Shown here piece after piece: positions 10,641 through 22,881 of a stretch of DNA of 64,000 nucleotides. Below the pieces are notes generated by a model. It saw only the letters and a program-made list of their open reading frames with translations, was not told where the DNA came from and did no database searches. A program made the position numbers and the translations under genes. Numbering within the stretch: the first letter of the stretch is position 1; each line of letters opens with the position of its first letter. This DNA is from Saccopteryx bilineata (lineage: Eukaryota; Chordata; Mammalia; Chiroptera; Emballonuridae), in assembly GCF_036850765.1 (NCBI RefSeq), contig NC_089498.1:49279795-49343794 (forward strand), in the 5' to 3' direction.

Positions 10641-12596
10641 ATCGCATTATATTGATATGCACCTGTATACACATAAAAATGTTTGCCGAAGCTCAGAAAT
10701 GCAAGTGTTCAGTTAAGGATAATCTCTGTCATGACATTTTCCAAATTAAACATTTGCAATAATATAAAGATCAGAAGAAAAATAGGGAGAAAGGATTGAA
10801 ACCTGGCAGTAAAAATTTATAGTTCAATAAATAGCATGAATAAAATGGAAATGAAACAAAAATACCAAACAATATTTTACAAATGTACCAACCAGCTTAT
10901 TAATAAAAGAAACTTTAAAAACATTACCAAGAAAAGATAAGTTACTATGAAGATCAAAAATAACTGTGCTTTTTTCATCAGATTGAGATTTTTGTTGGTT
11001 ATGAGAGCATACTAATTTTAATGTAAGTAAAGTACTGTAGACTTCCATTAAATGAAATCTGGTGCCATTACAGTTTTTTCCCCAAGTTCAGTTTATTTGC
11101 TTTGGCTTTAGCTAAGCAGTGTGGGCAGTTGCTGTTATGTAAATAGAAAAGAAGCTAGTGGATTCACAAAGTGCAAGATGACCAGATTTCTGAGTATCCT
11201 AGAGCTTAAACCACCAAATTCAGACATTTAGTCTCAATACCACAGATTCCAGATCCTTGCAAACATCACTTTCTTACTTTTAAAACTATAAAAGCTTTGA
11301 ATTAGAATATTAATTCGCTGAGTCATTGCCTTGGTATAAAATAACCCTAGTGATATATATATCTGTATAAAAATATGAGGTGACATGTAATAAAGTTTTT
11401 ATTACTATGAATTTTAAAATTACTATATTGCTCACGAATGGCTTGGCCATAAGGTAATTAAATGGGTGGCAGGAAAGAGCAGCTGTAAAACACGTATGCT
11501 GTTCTGTGACGTTTTGTATAATAGCACACACAATACTTTATTTTTCATATTCTTTCTCATCTGAAACTCAGCATTTTTCCTACAAAAAGAATGATGTTAT
11601 ACTAGTGTAAAAATTTAGAGGGCATGGAAATAATGCTAGCCTTTTCCAATCTTACTATTGTGGTTTCCAGACTTACTTTATATGTCCTATAAAGAGAACA
11701 GGAAAGCCAACTACATTCTAGTCTGAAGTCCAAAGAGAGGCTTCTGAGGGATAAAATTGATAATAACCAGGGTAAAATTATTTTATGCCTCAATCTGAAA
11801 TCTACCGTAGACTCTGCTAAGTGTTTTGTTAAGAGGCATTTTAAAGTGACTGGCATAGTGCTAGATGTACAGTGGACCTACAGCAAACAATATTTGAGTT
11901 AAATAATCTCATATTCTTTCAGAAAACAGATCCTACATTTAAAAATGTTTATTTGTCTAATCCTGTGGTTAGAACTAGTTGCTATAGAAACAATGGACTA
12001 TCATTTTAGTGTCCCAGGACCTCCATCTAGATACAGAGAAGAGTGGAAAGTGAGTTTGTAAAAGCAGCAGAAACTTGCTGCAATTGGGAGAAAGTCAAAA
12101 GGCTTTATGAAAAGCCAGCTATAGCCACATTGTATAGTTAAATATTCTTTTTCAAAGGCCACTGGAACAGAAAGGCAAGAAGGCAGTAGAAGCAGAGAGG
12201 TGGGAGGAAACATTGTCTTTTTCAGACTGTTCTTTATGATTTGGGGGATGGGGAGACAGACAGTAAGGATTAGAAATCTTTTCAGGACTGCTCGGGGAGG
12301 GGAGGGGACCTGACTTGTCTTAGATGCTGATAACAGCACTAACATTTTGGGCCTTCACGGTATTGCAAAGACATTTTAGCATGAAATCAACCCCAGTGTG
12401 GCAGGGTTGCCTGCTTCATCATAGAAGCCTAAGAACTTGCGCTTAAAATAATATTTCATTCTTTTTCTTACTGAAAACAAAATAAGATAAAGGTATGATC
12501 AATTAATGAGTATTACGAACGTCCATGTATGCCCTCATGCCTCCTGACCATCCAGAGTATGATCATACAAAAATTTTTAATGTGTAAGGCAACATT
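10641..12596. other. Intronic stretch, nothing recognised
   Basis: Ordinary AT-rich intron-like sequence. The longest open stretch (12001-12345, - strand) has no recognisable domain and no splice support. No RNA gene or clear repeat was identified. Confidence 0.55.
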
Positions 12597-12998
12597 AAAA
12601 AAAGGCAAATGGGCCCTGGCCGGTTGGCTCAGTGGTAGAGCGTCGGCCTGGCGTGCAAGGGGTCCCGGGTTCGATTCCCGGCCAAGGCACACAGGAGAGG
12701 CGCCCATCTGCTTCTCCACCCCTCCCCCTCTCCTTCCTCTCTGTCTCTCTCTTCCTCTCCCTCAGCGAGGTTACATTGGAGCAAAGATGGCCCGGGCGCT
12801 GGGGATGGCTCCTTGGTCTCTGCCCCAGGCGCTAGAGTGGCTCTGGTCGCAACAGAGCGACGCCCCAGAGGGGCAGAGCGTCACCCCCTGGAGGGCGTGC
12901 CGGGTGGATCCCAGTTGGGCGCATGCAGGAGTCTGTCTGACTGTCTCTCCCCGTTTCCAGCTTCAGAAAAAAAAAAAAAAAAAAAAAAAAAGGCAAAT
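12597..12998 (+). repeat. Bat tRNA-derived SINE, GCCCTGGCC family, with long A tail
   Basis: Body from 12611. It shows an intact A-box-like 'tggctcagtggtagagcg' and B-box 'ggttcgattcc', a CT-rich region, and a long A tail starting 12967. The target duplication (A)nGGCAAAT ends at 12610 and 12998. Pol III promoter boxes look intact and divergence is low. An open frame of about 200 codons runs through it but is a SINE artefact. Confidence 0.95.
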
Positions 12999-13414
12999 AT
13001 ATGTTCTTGTTTCCATAAATTGTTTATCAAACAAACATGATTTTAAGTTAATAAAACTGGAACTAATTTTATTTTTTGAAAAAAAAACTCACTCCTGGGG
13101 GTCAGTGAGCATGAAAAACTACTCAAAGGGTTAAGTACTATTGTATTTTAGAAACTTTAGGTGTCTTTATGTTCTTGTCTTCCCTTTTCAATTCTACTTA
13201 TTGCCTTGATTGTCAGTCTCCCATAAAAGTTGGGAGTCTCCCACAAAAGTTAGGATAAACTTCTCTGACTAGTTATGAACTTAACTGCCCTAACATGTTT
13301 TAATACATTCTAATAACTTTCAAAAAACTGCTACGCATAGTAACTCGATGGAACGTACTCGTTAAAGTTTGTATTGAGGTAATAACTAGTATTCTCCCTA
13401 AGCACATGAGTATA

Positions 13415-13896
13415 AAACCAGCTTTTTTAAAAATTAATTTTAATGGAGTGACATTCATAAATCAGGGTACATATATTCAGAGAAAACATCTCCAGGTTAT
13501 TTTAACATTTAATTATGTTGCATACCCATCACCTGAAGTCAAATTGTCTTCTGTCACCTTCTATCTGGTTTTCTTTGTGCCCCTTCCTTCTCCCCTCTCC
13601 CTCCCTCTCCTCTCCCCCCACCACCACCACACTCTTGTCCATGTCTCTTAGTCTCGTTTTTATGTCCCACCTATGTATGGAATCATGCAGTTCTTAGTTT
13701 TTTCTGATTTACTTACTTCACTCTGTATAATGTTATCAAGGTCCATCCATGTTATTGTAAATGATCCAATGTCATCATTTCTTATGACTGAGTAGTATTC
13801 CATAGTATACATGTACCACATCTTCTTTATCCAGTCATCTATTGAAGGGCTTTTTGGTTGTTTCCATGTCTTGGCCACTGACATGGAAACCAGCTT
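13415..13896 (-). mobile_element. 5'-truncated L1 3' end with 10-bp target duplication
   Basis: Bases 13425-13886 are the reverse complement of the final part of L1 ORF2 and the 3' UTR, matching about 43580-44040 of the full-length element here (for example complement of 'ggaatactactcagtcataa'). AAACCAGCTT at 13415-13424 and 13887-13896 is a perfect target duplication. The CT/GT-rich block at 13585-13640 is the complement of the G-rich L1 3' UTR. A short terminal piece of ORF2 (13660-13884) is still open. Confidence 0.9.
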
Positions 13897-14429
13897 AATT
13901 CTAAACTTTTATCAAACTATTTTTTGTCAAGTAACCAAAAGACACTATAGAGAAACCCCTTTCTTTGGCACCTTTTGTTTTTATACAGCCCTGGGGTATG
14001 ATTAGGATTGAGAGAATCTACTGCTGGCATTCTAGAGGTAACATGACCCGAAATATGGATTCTCATTCCTTTCATAATACAAATCTTCCAACACTCAGCA
14101 TTCTCTATTAGATAGGTAAAGAATTCCACAATTTATATTAATTTTTCAAAAATGACTGTCTGAGATGTTTTTTGGCATCTTTAACACTCCTTACTTTTTT
14201 AAAAAAAAATTATTATTATTATTTTTACCTTTTGATCTGAAAAGTGAAGTGTATCCAGTATACTTTACTAGCCAGAGATTTCTTTGATTTAGTAATACCC
14301 TGATGGGCTTGAATGTTAGGATGTCTTTAGGGCTTAAAAAAAAAACTTTTTCTAAAGGATGGTGTATACACACAGACACCCCTAATGGCTTTTAAATTCA
14401 AGAACTATAGTGTTAGAGTTTTACAATAC

Positions 14430-14632
14430 ACTCAACTGTCATGCATTGTGCTAAGTAAGCACTTACTATTATCTCATTTAATTTTCTTAATAATCCTTTA
14501 AGCAGGCACAATTATTATTCTCATCTTACAGGAAAACAGATGCTTAGAAGTATTAAGCAATTTAGCCAAGGTCACACTGATAAATGTTAGAACGAGAATT
14601 CAAACTCAAATTTTTCTGACTTCAGAGATGCT
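14430..14632 (-). repeat. MIR SINE
   Basis: Long MIR copy in reverse orientation: 'cattgtgctaagtaagcact', then 'ttcttaataatcctttaagc', then 'gccaaggtcacactgataaa'. One of the better preserved MIRs in the window. Confidence 0.85.
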
Positions 14633-15624
14633 TCTCAGGATGAAAGAAGTCTTTCCTCAGGGAAATTCCACATAGATATATAACTGCTGAAGTCTGTCAC
14701 CAATGAACTCTAGATTTATTGCTTGCCAAAACTATTTTTGAAACTGTGCTTCCAGGCTTAATGACTTCTATGCCTATAGAGTCCAAGTGAACATTCAATT
14801 TATTCCAGGTGAAGTGAAACAAGACTAATTCTGTGGTGCTTTTACACGAAAGAAATGACTCATGAATGGTAAAAGTTCAAACTCTGCACTGGCCTGCTAG
14901 AACTATTTATGGAAAATGGGTCTTTCAGCACTGTTTCTACAGCCACTTTGAGTAAAGAGCCACCAGCTATTCTGGTTAAAATACTATTAGTTTCATGTAC
15001 CCACGGAACTGGATGGTCTAACGTGAGGAGTTGAATTGGTGCATGAAATTTCTTGATGTTCGTGGAATTCAACATAAAAGATAAAAGCAATATAAGTAAA
15101 TCAAGAACAGCCAGTGTTCTCTGCTGCAGAGCCTAAATGCTTATAATACAAGTTGACTTTCAACTTCAGCTGTCCCTGATTTGAAATTCTTCACATACAG
15201 TGCCAAATCAAGAATTTAACAATCTTCTGTAATTAGTTATAAACAACAAAACTTCTGGAAGGAGATTAAGGCTTTGAGCACCAACTGTCAGTTTAAGTAA
15301 CATTTACCGTGAACTACAATATTGATGGCGAATGCCATGTTTGTGCTAAAAGGTGTTAGTTTTACTATCAATATTGAAATATTTGTTTTCATGACAAAAG
15401 AGTCAGCATTAGATGAAGAAAAATACAATTGAGAGCAGTACTTTGTTTACTTAAGAAAACACAGACCTTCATGAATTACAAAATATTCTCACTCAGAATA
15501 CTCCTTGGCCCAAGGACTTTGTCTGAAAAGTTGATCTTACTCACTCTGTCAGAGTAGAATGTATTATGCTTTGCCACAGAGTGCATTTCTAGAAGAAGCT
15601 AGAAAAAAATATAAATGTTGTTTC
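14633..15624. other. Intronic stretch, nothing recognised
   Basis: Intron-like sequence without recognisable exon, RNA gene or repeat. The 76-codon stretch on the - strand at 14860-15090 has no recognisable motif. Confidence 0.5.
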
Positions 15625-16470
15625 AGTCAAGGTCCCAACAAGAAACAGATGGTGTGTTCAAAAAGGTTTACCTGGAAAAATTTAATAAAAAACCACTTAC
15701 AGAACAGAGGTTAGGGTTAAGGCAACCAACAAAGGATATTGCGGCCCTGGCTGGTTGGCTCAGTGGTAGAGCATCAGCCTGAAGTGTGGAAGTCCCAGGT
15801 TCAATTCCCAGCCAGGGCAAGTAGGAGAAGCACCCATATGCTTCTCCACACTTCCCCCTTTCCTTTCTCTCTATCTCTCTCTTCCTCTCCCGCAGCCAAG
15901 GCTCCATTGGAGCAAAAGTTGGCCTGGGCGCTGAGGATGGCTCCATGGCCTCCACCTCAGGCGCTAGAATGGCTCTGGTTACAACAGCAACACCTCAGAT
16001 GGGCAGAGTATCGCCTTCTGGTGGTCATGCAAGTGGATCCCAGTTGGGCACATGAGGGAGTCTGTCTCTCAGCCTTCCTGCTTCTCACTTCAGAAAAATA
16101 CAAAAAACAAAAAAAGAAATAATGTTGTGACACCTCAGGACAGTAACAACAGAAAACCATTAGGCCTAAATGGGTGACAGATATCCAATACCCCATCATG
16201 AAATAAGAGCTACCTAAAAAGAACTTCAACTGTAGAGGAACTCAGCATTGCCAGCACCTGACAAAGCAGGAAGGAGCAGAAGGAATCAATATTCCAGTCT
16301 CTCGCCTTCCACTCTGCAGACTCTGGCCTCCACCTCTCACTTGCCAAAGCAATCCAGAAACCAGCACTCCAGGGAATTCAACCCATAAAGAGGGCAGTCA
16401 CCCAGGCACAGAGCAGAACAGTGAAGGGCAGGAGGTAGATCATGGGAGCAAGAATAACTAGCACAAATCA
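15625..16470 (+). repeat. Unclassified mammalian repeat split by a SINE
   Basis: The flanks 15625-15741 and 16122-16470 look like two parts of one medium-copy mammalian repeat I recognise by 'gtcaaggtcccaacaagaaa' and 'gcacagagcagaacagtgaa' but cannot name. The SINE at 15742-16121 sits between them. Confidence 0.45.
15742..16121 (+). repeat. Bat tRNA-derived SINE, GCCCTGGCC family
   Basis: Head 'ggccctggctggttggctca', B box 'ggttcaattcc', CT-rich region, body ending 'cacttcagaaaaatac' and an A-rich tail. It lacks the internal 21-bp duplication seen at 19283 and 22470. A clean target duplication was not found. Confidence 0.9.
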
Positions 16471-16699
16471 AGTTTTAGTCTCTAAGTGTTTAAACAGAAA
16501 AGATAGGGAAGGAGAAAAGGTAAGAGAGAAAGAGCCGTGAGTGCAGCAGACATATGAGCACATACACAAGAAAGGAAGAAAACAACTGATAGAGTCTCTA
16601 CACAAATTTCATAATGTATACAATACTACAAAGTAAAAAGCACATAAGAAAAGTATAACACAATAACTACAGAATCTCTATAATACACCACCCATTTCT

Positions 16700-17205
16700 A
16701 CTTACAAACATGGAGAATCCAACAGACCAATTAACAAAATGATATGAACAGATTGTTTTCAAAAGAGAAAATACATACAGGTTAGTAGACATATGAAGAA
16801 TCTTTAGTCTCCCTGGTTGTTAAAGAAAGAGATATTAAAAACAAAATGATGCCTGACCAGGTGGTGGTGCAGTGGATAGAGCATCAGCCTGGGACACAAA
16901 GGACACAGGTTCGAAGCCCCGAAGTTGCCAGCTTGAGTGCAGGGTTGCTGGCTTGAGCTTGGGATCATGGATATGATCCCATGGTCACTGGCTTGAGGTC
17001 AAGATCGCTGGCTTGAGGCCAAGGTCACTAACTTGAGTAAGGGGTCACTGGCTCCAGCCCCCCCCCCCTCAGTCAAGCACACATGAAAAAGCAATCAGTA
17101 AACAACTAAGGTGCTGCAATGAAGAATTGATTCTTCTCATCTCTCCCCCTTCCTGTCTGTCTGTCCTTATCTGTCTCTTTCTCTGTGTCTCCCTCTTGCT
17201 AAAAA

Positions 17206-17271
<66 letters not shown>

Positions 17272-17830
17272 GAAAGAAGAAAGAAATCTGTTTCTCCTAT
17301 TAAATTATCAAGAAAAAAATGATAGTTTTTTTGTATGTATATTAAGCCTCACAGGCAAGAATACAATGAAATGGGTCTTTCATGCACTGTTAGTGGAAGT
17401 GTAAATTGGTGCAGTCTTTCTGAAAATCAATTTAATAGTAATTTCACTTCCAACATTCTGTCTTAAGGAAATAATTGGAAACATAGATAAAGATCTAGAC
17501 ACATGGGTATGTACAACAGCTTTAATTATAACAGACAAAAAGGAAATAAATGTCCAACATTAATGGAATGGTTAAATTACACAGCATCCTTTACATCAAT
17601 TTTTATGGAAGCATTAAAAATTATGTTTACAGTGAGGTGTTTTGTCAGATGCTAAGCAAGAAATCAGTTTGCACAATGTATGTATCATATGATCACAACC
17701 ATGTTTAAAGATTAAAGTAGAAGAAAAAAGTCAAAATGTTAATAGTTGTTTCTCTGAATAATGAGAATATGGTAATTGTTTTTCTTTTGCCTTTTTATGC
17801 CTTTCTGTACTTTCCAAATATCCTAAAATG
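16700..17830 (+). repeat. Old L1 3' fragment (interrupted)
   Basis: 16700-16852 and 17290-17830 resemble the end of ORF2 and 3' region of an old L1, with 'gcactgttagtggaagtgta' and 'aaggaaataaatgtccaaca'. A SINE with an AAAG microsatellite tail separates the two parts. No usable reading frame remains. Confidence 0.7.
16853..17287 (+). repeat. Bat SINE, GCCTGACC family, with (AAAG)n tail
   Basis: Head 'gcctgaccaggtggtggtgc', repeated 'ctggcttgag' units, CT-rich region 17140-17195. The 3' tail has expanded to about 20 AAAG units (17204-17275), interrupted only near its end. Likely a polymorphic microsatellite. Confidence 0.9.
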
Positions 17831-17837
17831 AGGATGT

Positions 17838-17950
17838 ATTCATTAACATGTATTGAATACCCAAATTGTACCAATCATTGTCTTGGGACCTGGACATACA
17901 AAGCTCATGTAGCACAGTCTTTGCTTCAAGTTGCTTATAATCTAGTGTCT
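17838..17950. repeat. Ancient MIR/L2-class fragment
   Basis: 'atgtattgaatacccaaatt' to 'gttgcttataatctagtg' resembles an old mammalian repeat pattern (TTTATTGAGCACCTACTATG type through to GAGCTTACATTCTAGTG). Class uncertain. Confidence 0.45.
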
Positions 17951-18149
17951 TATTTTAATAGTATAACTTCAAAAATTATAGAACAATAAAGCTGTTATTG
18001 ATTTAACTAGAATAAGTGAGAGGTAATGTCCCATCTATTTTTCATTTGGTGTCTTTTCCTCACACCACCTTTCCAAGCCAACAGGAATCCTGGCTGCTTA
18101 ACCTTCAAAAATATATACAAAATCCTGTGCAGGGTAAATCAATAAAGCT

Positions 18150-19145
18150 TTCAAAATAAATAAATAAGAAAATATCTTTAAGGCCTTGGTGAAGGCAAAG
18201 GATTCTTAAACAAGACACGTGTGCTAACTATAAATGGAAAAAGATAAATTTTACTAAATTAAAATTAAAACTCTGTTCATCAAACCACGTGATTAGAGAG
18301 TGAAAACACAGGCCACTGAGGAGAAGAAAGTTTTACTATTCATATATGACTCATATCCTGAATTTCTAAAAACCTCCTAAAAAGCAATAAGAAAAAGGCA
18401 GACAACTCAAAAGAAAAATCAACAAAGATTTGAACAGGCAATCACAAAAGGATATCCAAAGAAACATTGAAGGTTTCTAAATATTAGTTATTATGAAATG
18501 CAAATTAAAACCACAATGTGACATCACTACATCCCAAATTAAAAGGCAGGTAGTCGTGAATGTAGACCAAGATATAGAGCAACTGAACTTTTATACACCT
18601 CAAGTGATAGTACAAATTGGTACAATCACTTTAGAAAGCCACTGGACAGTATCAACTGAAGCTAAATATAAGGGAACCCCATGATCCAGGAATTCCAGTA
18701 CCGGGTACATATAACCCAAGAGAAACATACGCAGATATTCTTTGTAATCACCAAAAACTACAAGCAATCCATATGTCCATCAGACAGTAGAATAGATCAA
18801 TACAGTATCGTATACACATATAAGCAATACTTACCCACATTAATACAAATAACTACAACTGCGTGTAACAACATTTATAAATAGCACAAGCATAGTATTA
18901 AGAAAGAGAAACCAGACACAAAGGGAAGATACTGCATCGTTCTCCTCATATGACTTTCAAAACCAGCTAAACTAATTTATAATGCTAGAATTCAGGATTA
19001 CTGATTATATTTGGCAAGGAGTGCTTGAAAAGGGGGAGAGGGTAACTTCTGGGGTTCTAGTAATGATCTGTTTTTTAATATAGCCAGTGATTATACTGAT
19101 GTGTTCACTTTGTGAAAAGCCATCAAGGCATACTTTTCTGTATGC
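18150..19145 (+). repeat. Old L1 3' end
   Basis: Runs from an ORF2-like 'caaagatttgaacaggcaat' block, through 'gaaatgcaaattaaaaccac', to the 3' untranslated part. Numerous substitutions and stops. Two open stretches (18493-18684, 18681-18884) are relics of ORF2 rather than genes. Confidence 0.75.
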
Positions 19146-19270
19146 ATGTTAAACCCAAATTAAAAGTTACATGGAAAAAATATTAATATTAAAAAAAAAA
19201 AAAGTTACATGGGATATAGGTATATATGTGTGTGACATATATATCCAAACATACAGGCACACACATATGT

Positions 19271-19684
19271 AAAATATAATGTTGGCCCTGGCCGGTTGGC
19301 TCAGCGGTAGAGCGTCGGCCTGGCATGCGGGGGACCCGGGTTCGATTCCCGGCCAGGGCACATAGGAGAAGCGCCTATCTGCTTCTCCACCCCCCCCCCT
19401 TTCCTCTCTGTCTCTCTCTTCCCCTCCCGCAGCCAAGGCTCCATTGGAGCAAAGATGGCCCGGGTGCTGGGGATGGCTCCTTGGCCTCTGCCCCAGGTGC
19501 TAGAGTGGTTCTGGTTGCGGCAGAGCAACGCCCCGGAGGGGCAGAGCATCGCCCCCTGGTGGGCAGAGCGTCGCCCCTGGTGGGCGTGCCGGGTGGATCC
19601 CGGTCGGGCGCATGCGGGAGTCTGTCTGACTGTCTCTCCCGGTTTCCAGCTTCAGAAAAAAATAAATAAAATAAAATATAATGT
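19271..19684 (+). repeat. Young bat SINE, GCCCTGGCC family, duplicated subfamily
   Basis: Body 19283-19672 with perfect 12-bp target duplication AAAATATAATGT (19271-19282, 19673-19684). Intact A and B boxes. Near 19535-19580 the unit GGGCAGAGC(A/G)TCGCCCC is tandemly duplicated (about 21 bp), a feature shared only with the copy at 22470 among those here. Low divergence suggests recent insertion. The tail is AATAAATAAAAT-type. Confidence 0.96.
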
Positions 19685-19729
19685 AAATGTATCTATTTAT
19701 ACACATACACACATATATATATATTTCAT

Positions 19730-20210
19730 CCAACATGTCCCCACACTCCTGACCTCCTCTATTCTCTCCAATCCAAAACCACTGCCAAGCTGTTTGCCCT
19801 AACTCCTCTGTAGCAGCCCTACAGTTTTCCCCAGTAGCCAGAATAATTTATAAAACAGAGGCCAAGTCATATCTGTCCTTGGTTCATAACTGCTAGTAAC
19901 TTCACATGTCAATCAGAATGAAATTCTCAGAGGAGACATATACCGCGGACAGCCTATATAAAATAGTCTTACTACCCACATTGTCACTTCTATTCCTGTA
20001 CCTTGCTCTAGTTTTCCTTATAGTTTTTATCATTTTTATCACCTACAGACGTACCAGTTAGCAGGTTACTTATTTATAATTGGTCTTTCCACCACTAATA
20101 TATAAGCTACCTGGAGAGGGGACTTTATCCTTCTGCTTTATAGCTTTAAAATCTAGAATAGTGTCTAGCATAAGGTAGACAATGAATGAATGAATGGATG
20201 AAGAAAGGAA
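19730..20210 (+). repeat. L2 LINE 3' end
   Basis: Contains 'aatcagaatgaaattctcag' and ends in the L2-like block 'taagctacctggagagggga' followed by 'aatgaatgaatgaatgg'. Ancient and non-coding. Confidence 0.75.
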
Positions 20211-20613
20211 CAAATGAGATCATTAACAAAACACATAGGAAATAGCAGAATGCATATGTTTAGCCTTCTTTTATAGATTAGGAAACTAAAAGAATGGAAT
20301 TACATTAGGAAACAAAAAATGAAGTTACTTCCTTGCTGTTTTCAGGAGCTCAGTCAGGCTCTTCTTCTCTCTCCCTCCCCCACTTCCTGTTTCTCCCTCT
20401 GTCCTTCACCTCTGCCATACCTGCACATGCACACATGCACGCACACACAGGCATAGGAACAAGGACAATGGGATAAGGACGAGTCTTCTGACTGATGAAA
20501 GTAGGAATGTAAACTACCCTGTTCAAGACAATTTATAACCACTTTACTCACATCATAGTCATAAAGTATATTTGTTATTATATGTATGTGTGTGTGTATA
20601 CTTACGGAGACTA

Positions 20614-21214
20614 TACAGTGTGTCCGTAAAGTCATGGTGCACTTTTGACCGGTCACAGGAAAGCAACAAAAGACGATAGAAATATGAAATCTGCACCAAA
20701 TAAAAGGAAAACCCTCCCAGTTTCTGTAGGATGATGTGGCAGCATGTGCGCATGCGCAGATGGTGACATAACACCGTGTAGACAGCGGAGCAGCCCACAG
20801 CCATGCCAGTCCCGATGTGGACGGTACAGAGGAAAGTTCAGTGTGTTCTGTGGCTCGTTAAATTCGAATCCGTGACCAAAGTGCAACGTGAATATCGGCG
20901 CGTTTATAACGAAGCGCCACCACATAGGAATAACATTACTCGGTGGGATAAGCAGTTGAAGGAAACCGGCAGTTTGGTGGAGAAACCCCGTTCTGGTAGG
21001 CCATCAGTCAGTGATGAGTCTGTAGAGGCTATACGGGATAGCTACCTAAGGAGCCCTAAAAAATCTGTGCATGAGCCCACATCGAACAGCAGTGAATATG
21101 TATGAAACTGGGAGAGTTTTCCATTTATTTGGTGCAGATTTCATATTTCTATCGTCTTTTGTTTCTTTTCTGTGACTAGTCAAAAGTGCACCATGACTTT
21201 ACGGACACACTGTA
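20614..21214 (+). mobile_element. Tc1/mariner-like deletion derivative with ~110-bp TIRs
   Basis: Element 20616-21212, flanked by TA at 20614-20615 and 21213-21214. The outermost 35 bases (CAGTGTGTCCGTAAAGTCAT onward) are perfect inverted repeats, and with a few mismatches the inverted repeats extend about 110 bp (to CAGTTTC/GAAACTG). Internally it keeps only a transposase N-terminus; the DDE/D catalytic region is missing, so the copy was mobile only with help. TIR identity implies a relatively recent arrival. Confidence 0.93.
20803..21105 (+). pseudogene. Truncated mariner-like transposase, HTH part only
   Basis: A 100-codon open frame. Residues about 5-75 look like the N-terminal helix-turn-helix of a Tc1/mariner-type transposase common in arthropods (MWTVQRKVQCVLW, then a REYRRVYNEAPP block, then GSLVEKPRSGRPSVSDES). 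After about residue 88 it runs directly into terminal sequence of the element, so catalytic aspartates are absent. The frame is intact in what remains. It might still bind TIR DNA in principle, but that is inference; more likely it is an untranslated relic. Confidence 0.8.
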
Positions 21215-22269
21215 TAATCCTAGTGTTCAGAGTTAAGTTGAGATAATGTCCAGATTCATTACATTGAATTGGAAATTTTTATGTGAGACTTCTTTTGGGG
21301 GTAGATGGCACATAATAGTACATGATATGCATGATAGTAAAGAACCTATTATTTTTCTTGCCAAAAATACAGTATATATATTTGGGACCTAGGGATGCTC
21401 CCTTTGGCATTTGCATAAGAAAAACTTCCAAACAAAATCAAAACATTTTGTTGGGTCCTTCAACAATCAAAAACTTTTAAGGTCCTTGAAGATGAATTTT
21501 TTGGGTAAGTGAATATGTCTAGAAATTGAGATTGTTTCCATCAGAAGACTCACCTGCTTGTTCTCAGAATGAACTGTAGAGCCCCACAGAGCAGACAGGG
21601 GTGTTTACGACTAATTTCTGTTTCTATGTAGCTATCAGTTACCTTTTCAAAGGGCTACCCAGTGGGATTTGCCTCTTGGCAGCTTGTCTAAAAACTAGCT
21701 AAATGTACAAATGTGTGTGGGGAAGGGGGAGAGGTCTAGTTTGGTTGACAACCTAGTTGACTTTTCACTTTTGGGTGTTTTGTTTTTTATAAAAAGGATA
21801 GTTTTAGGCCCTTTTTGTTATTAAATAGCTGACTACAAAGTTTTGTTGGTTTGTTTTTCTAATTGAAAAAATGGGAAACTTAGTAATAAGACCCTAATAT
21901 GTGCTCAACTGCCAGTGTTAAGTCTTCTTCACCTCCTCCCCGTTGGAAAGAAGTTAAGCATAACACCAAGCCATAACTTTAAAAGCAAATTAAATAATAA
22001 AATGAAGTCCAAATACATTGAGTATAATGAGGCCAATGCCAGAAGACCGTTTGTTCATCAAGTAGTTAATATCTTTTAGTGAGCAGAAAATGATGGTTAA
22101 AGGGAGTGAAGGCTTATACTTCTGAGTGCAAAATAATTATTCATGTCCGAGGAGAAAGCAACGCCAAAGTTTATTTTGAAGCTCAGATCAGGAGGAGATA
22201 GTATGAAGCAATGAGTGCCTGTGCATGACTCCAATGGGGGAATTGTGGCTTCATCTTGACCCCTCGAGT

Positions 22270-22420
22270 TGGGAGCTGTGTAACCTAAGGGTGGTTACTT
22301 AACCACTCTGACTCTCAGCTTCCTAACAACGTAAAATGAGGATGATAAAAAACACCTACCTTGCAGGGCTCCTGTGAAGATTAAATGTGGTCTTAGTTCT
22401 AAAAATGTTTTGTCGCCATA
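22270..22420 (+). repeat. MIR SINE
   Basis: Forward MIR: 'tgtgtaacctaagggtggtt', then 'ctctcagcttcctaacaac', then 'gaagattaaatgtgg'. Confidence 0.85.
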
Positions 22421-22455
22421 ATGTTATGATAATGTATAGGATTATTACTGTGCTT

Positions 22456-22881
22456 AAATAATTCATTGAGGCCCTGGCCGGTTGGCTCAGCGGTAGAGCG
22501 TCGGCCTAGCGTGCGGAAACCAGGGTTCGATTCCCGGCCAGGGCACACAGGAGAAGCGCCCATTTGCTTCTCCACCCCTCCGCCGCGCTTTCCTCTCTGT
22601 CTCTCTCTTCCCCTTCCGCAGCCAAGGCTCCATTGGAGCAAAGATGGCCCGGGCGCTGGGGATGGCTCTGTGGCCTCTGCCCCAGGCGCTAGAGTGGCTC
22701 TGGTCGCAACATGGCGACGCCCAGGATGGGCAGAGCATCGCCCCCTGGTGGGCAGAGCGTTGCCCCTGGTGGGCGTGCCGGGTGGATCCCGGTCGGGCGC
22801 ATGCGGGAGTCTGTCTGACTGTCTCCCTGTTTCCAGCTTCAGAAAAATGAAAAAAAAAGGAAAAAAAAAATAATTCATTGA
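22456..22881 (+). repeat. Young bat SINE, GCCCTGGCC family, duplicated subfamily
   Basis: Body 22470-22867 with perfect 14-bp target duplication AAATAATTCATTGA (22456-22469, 22868-22881). Intact A box and B box. It has the same 21-bp internal duplication as the copy at 19283. Translated frames crossing it in either direction are artefacts. Confidence 0.96.

Noticed and set aside
12612..12685. tRNA gene-like A and B boxes
   Set aside because: They are the tRNA-derived head of a SINE; the acceptor stem does not pair properly and a full SINE body follows. The same applies to the heads at 19283 and 22470.
12529..13134. 201-codon open frame on the + strand
   Set aside because: It runs through a young tRNA-derived SINE and its poly(A) tail (poly-K); similar frames occur at the other SINE copies, so it is a repeat artefact.
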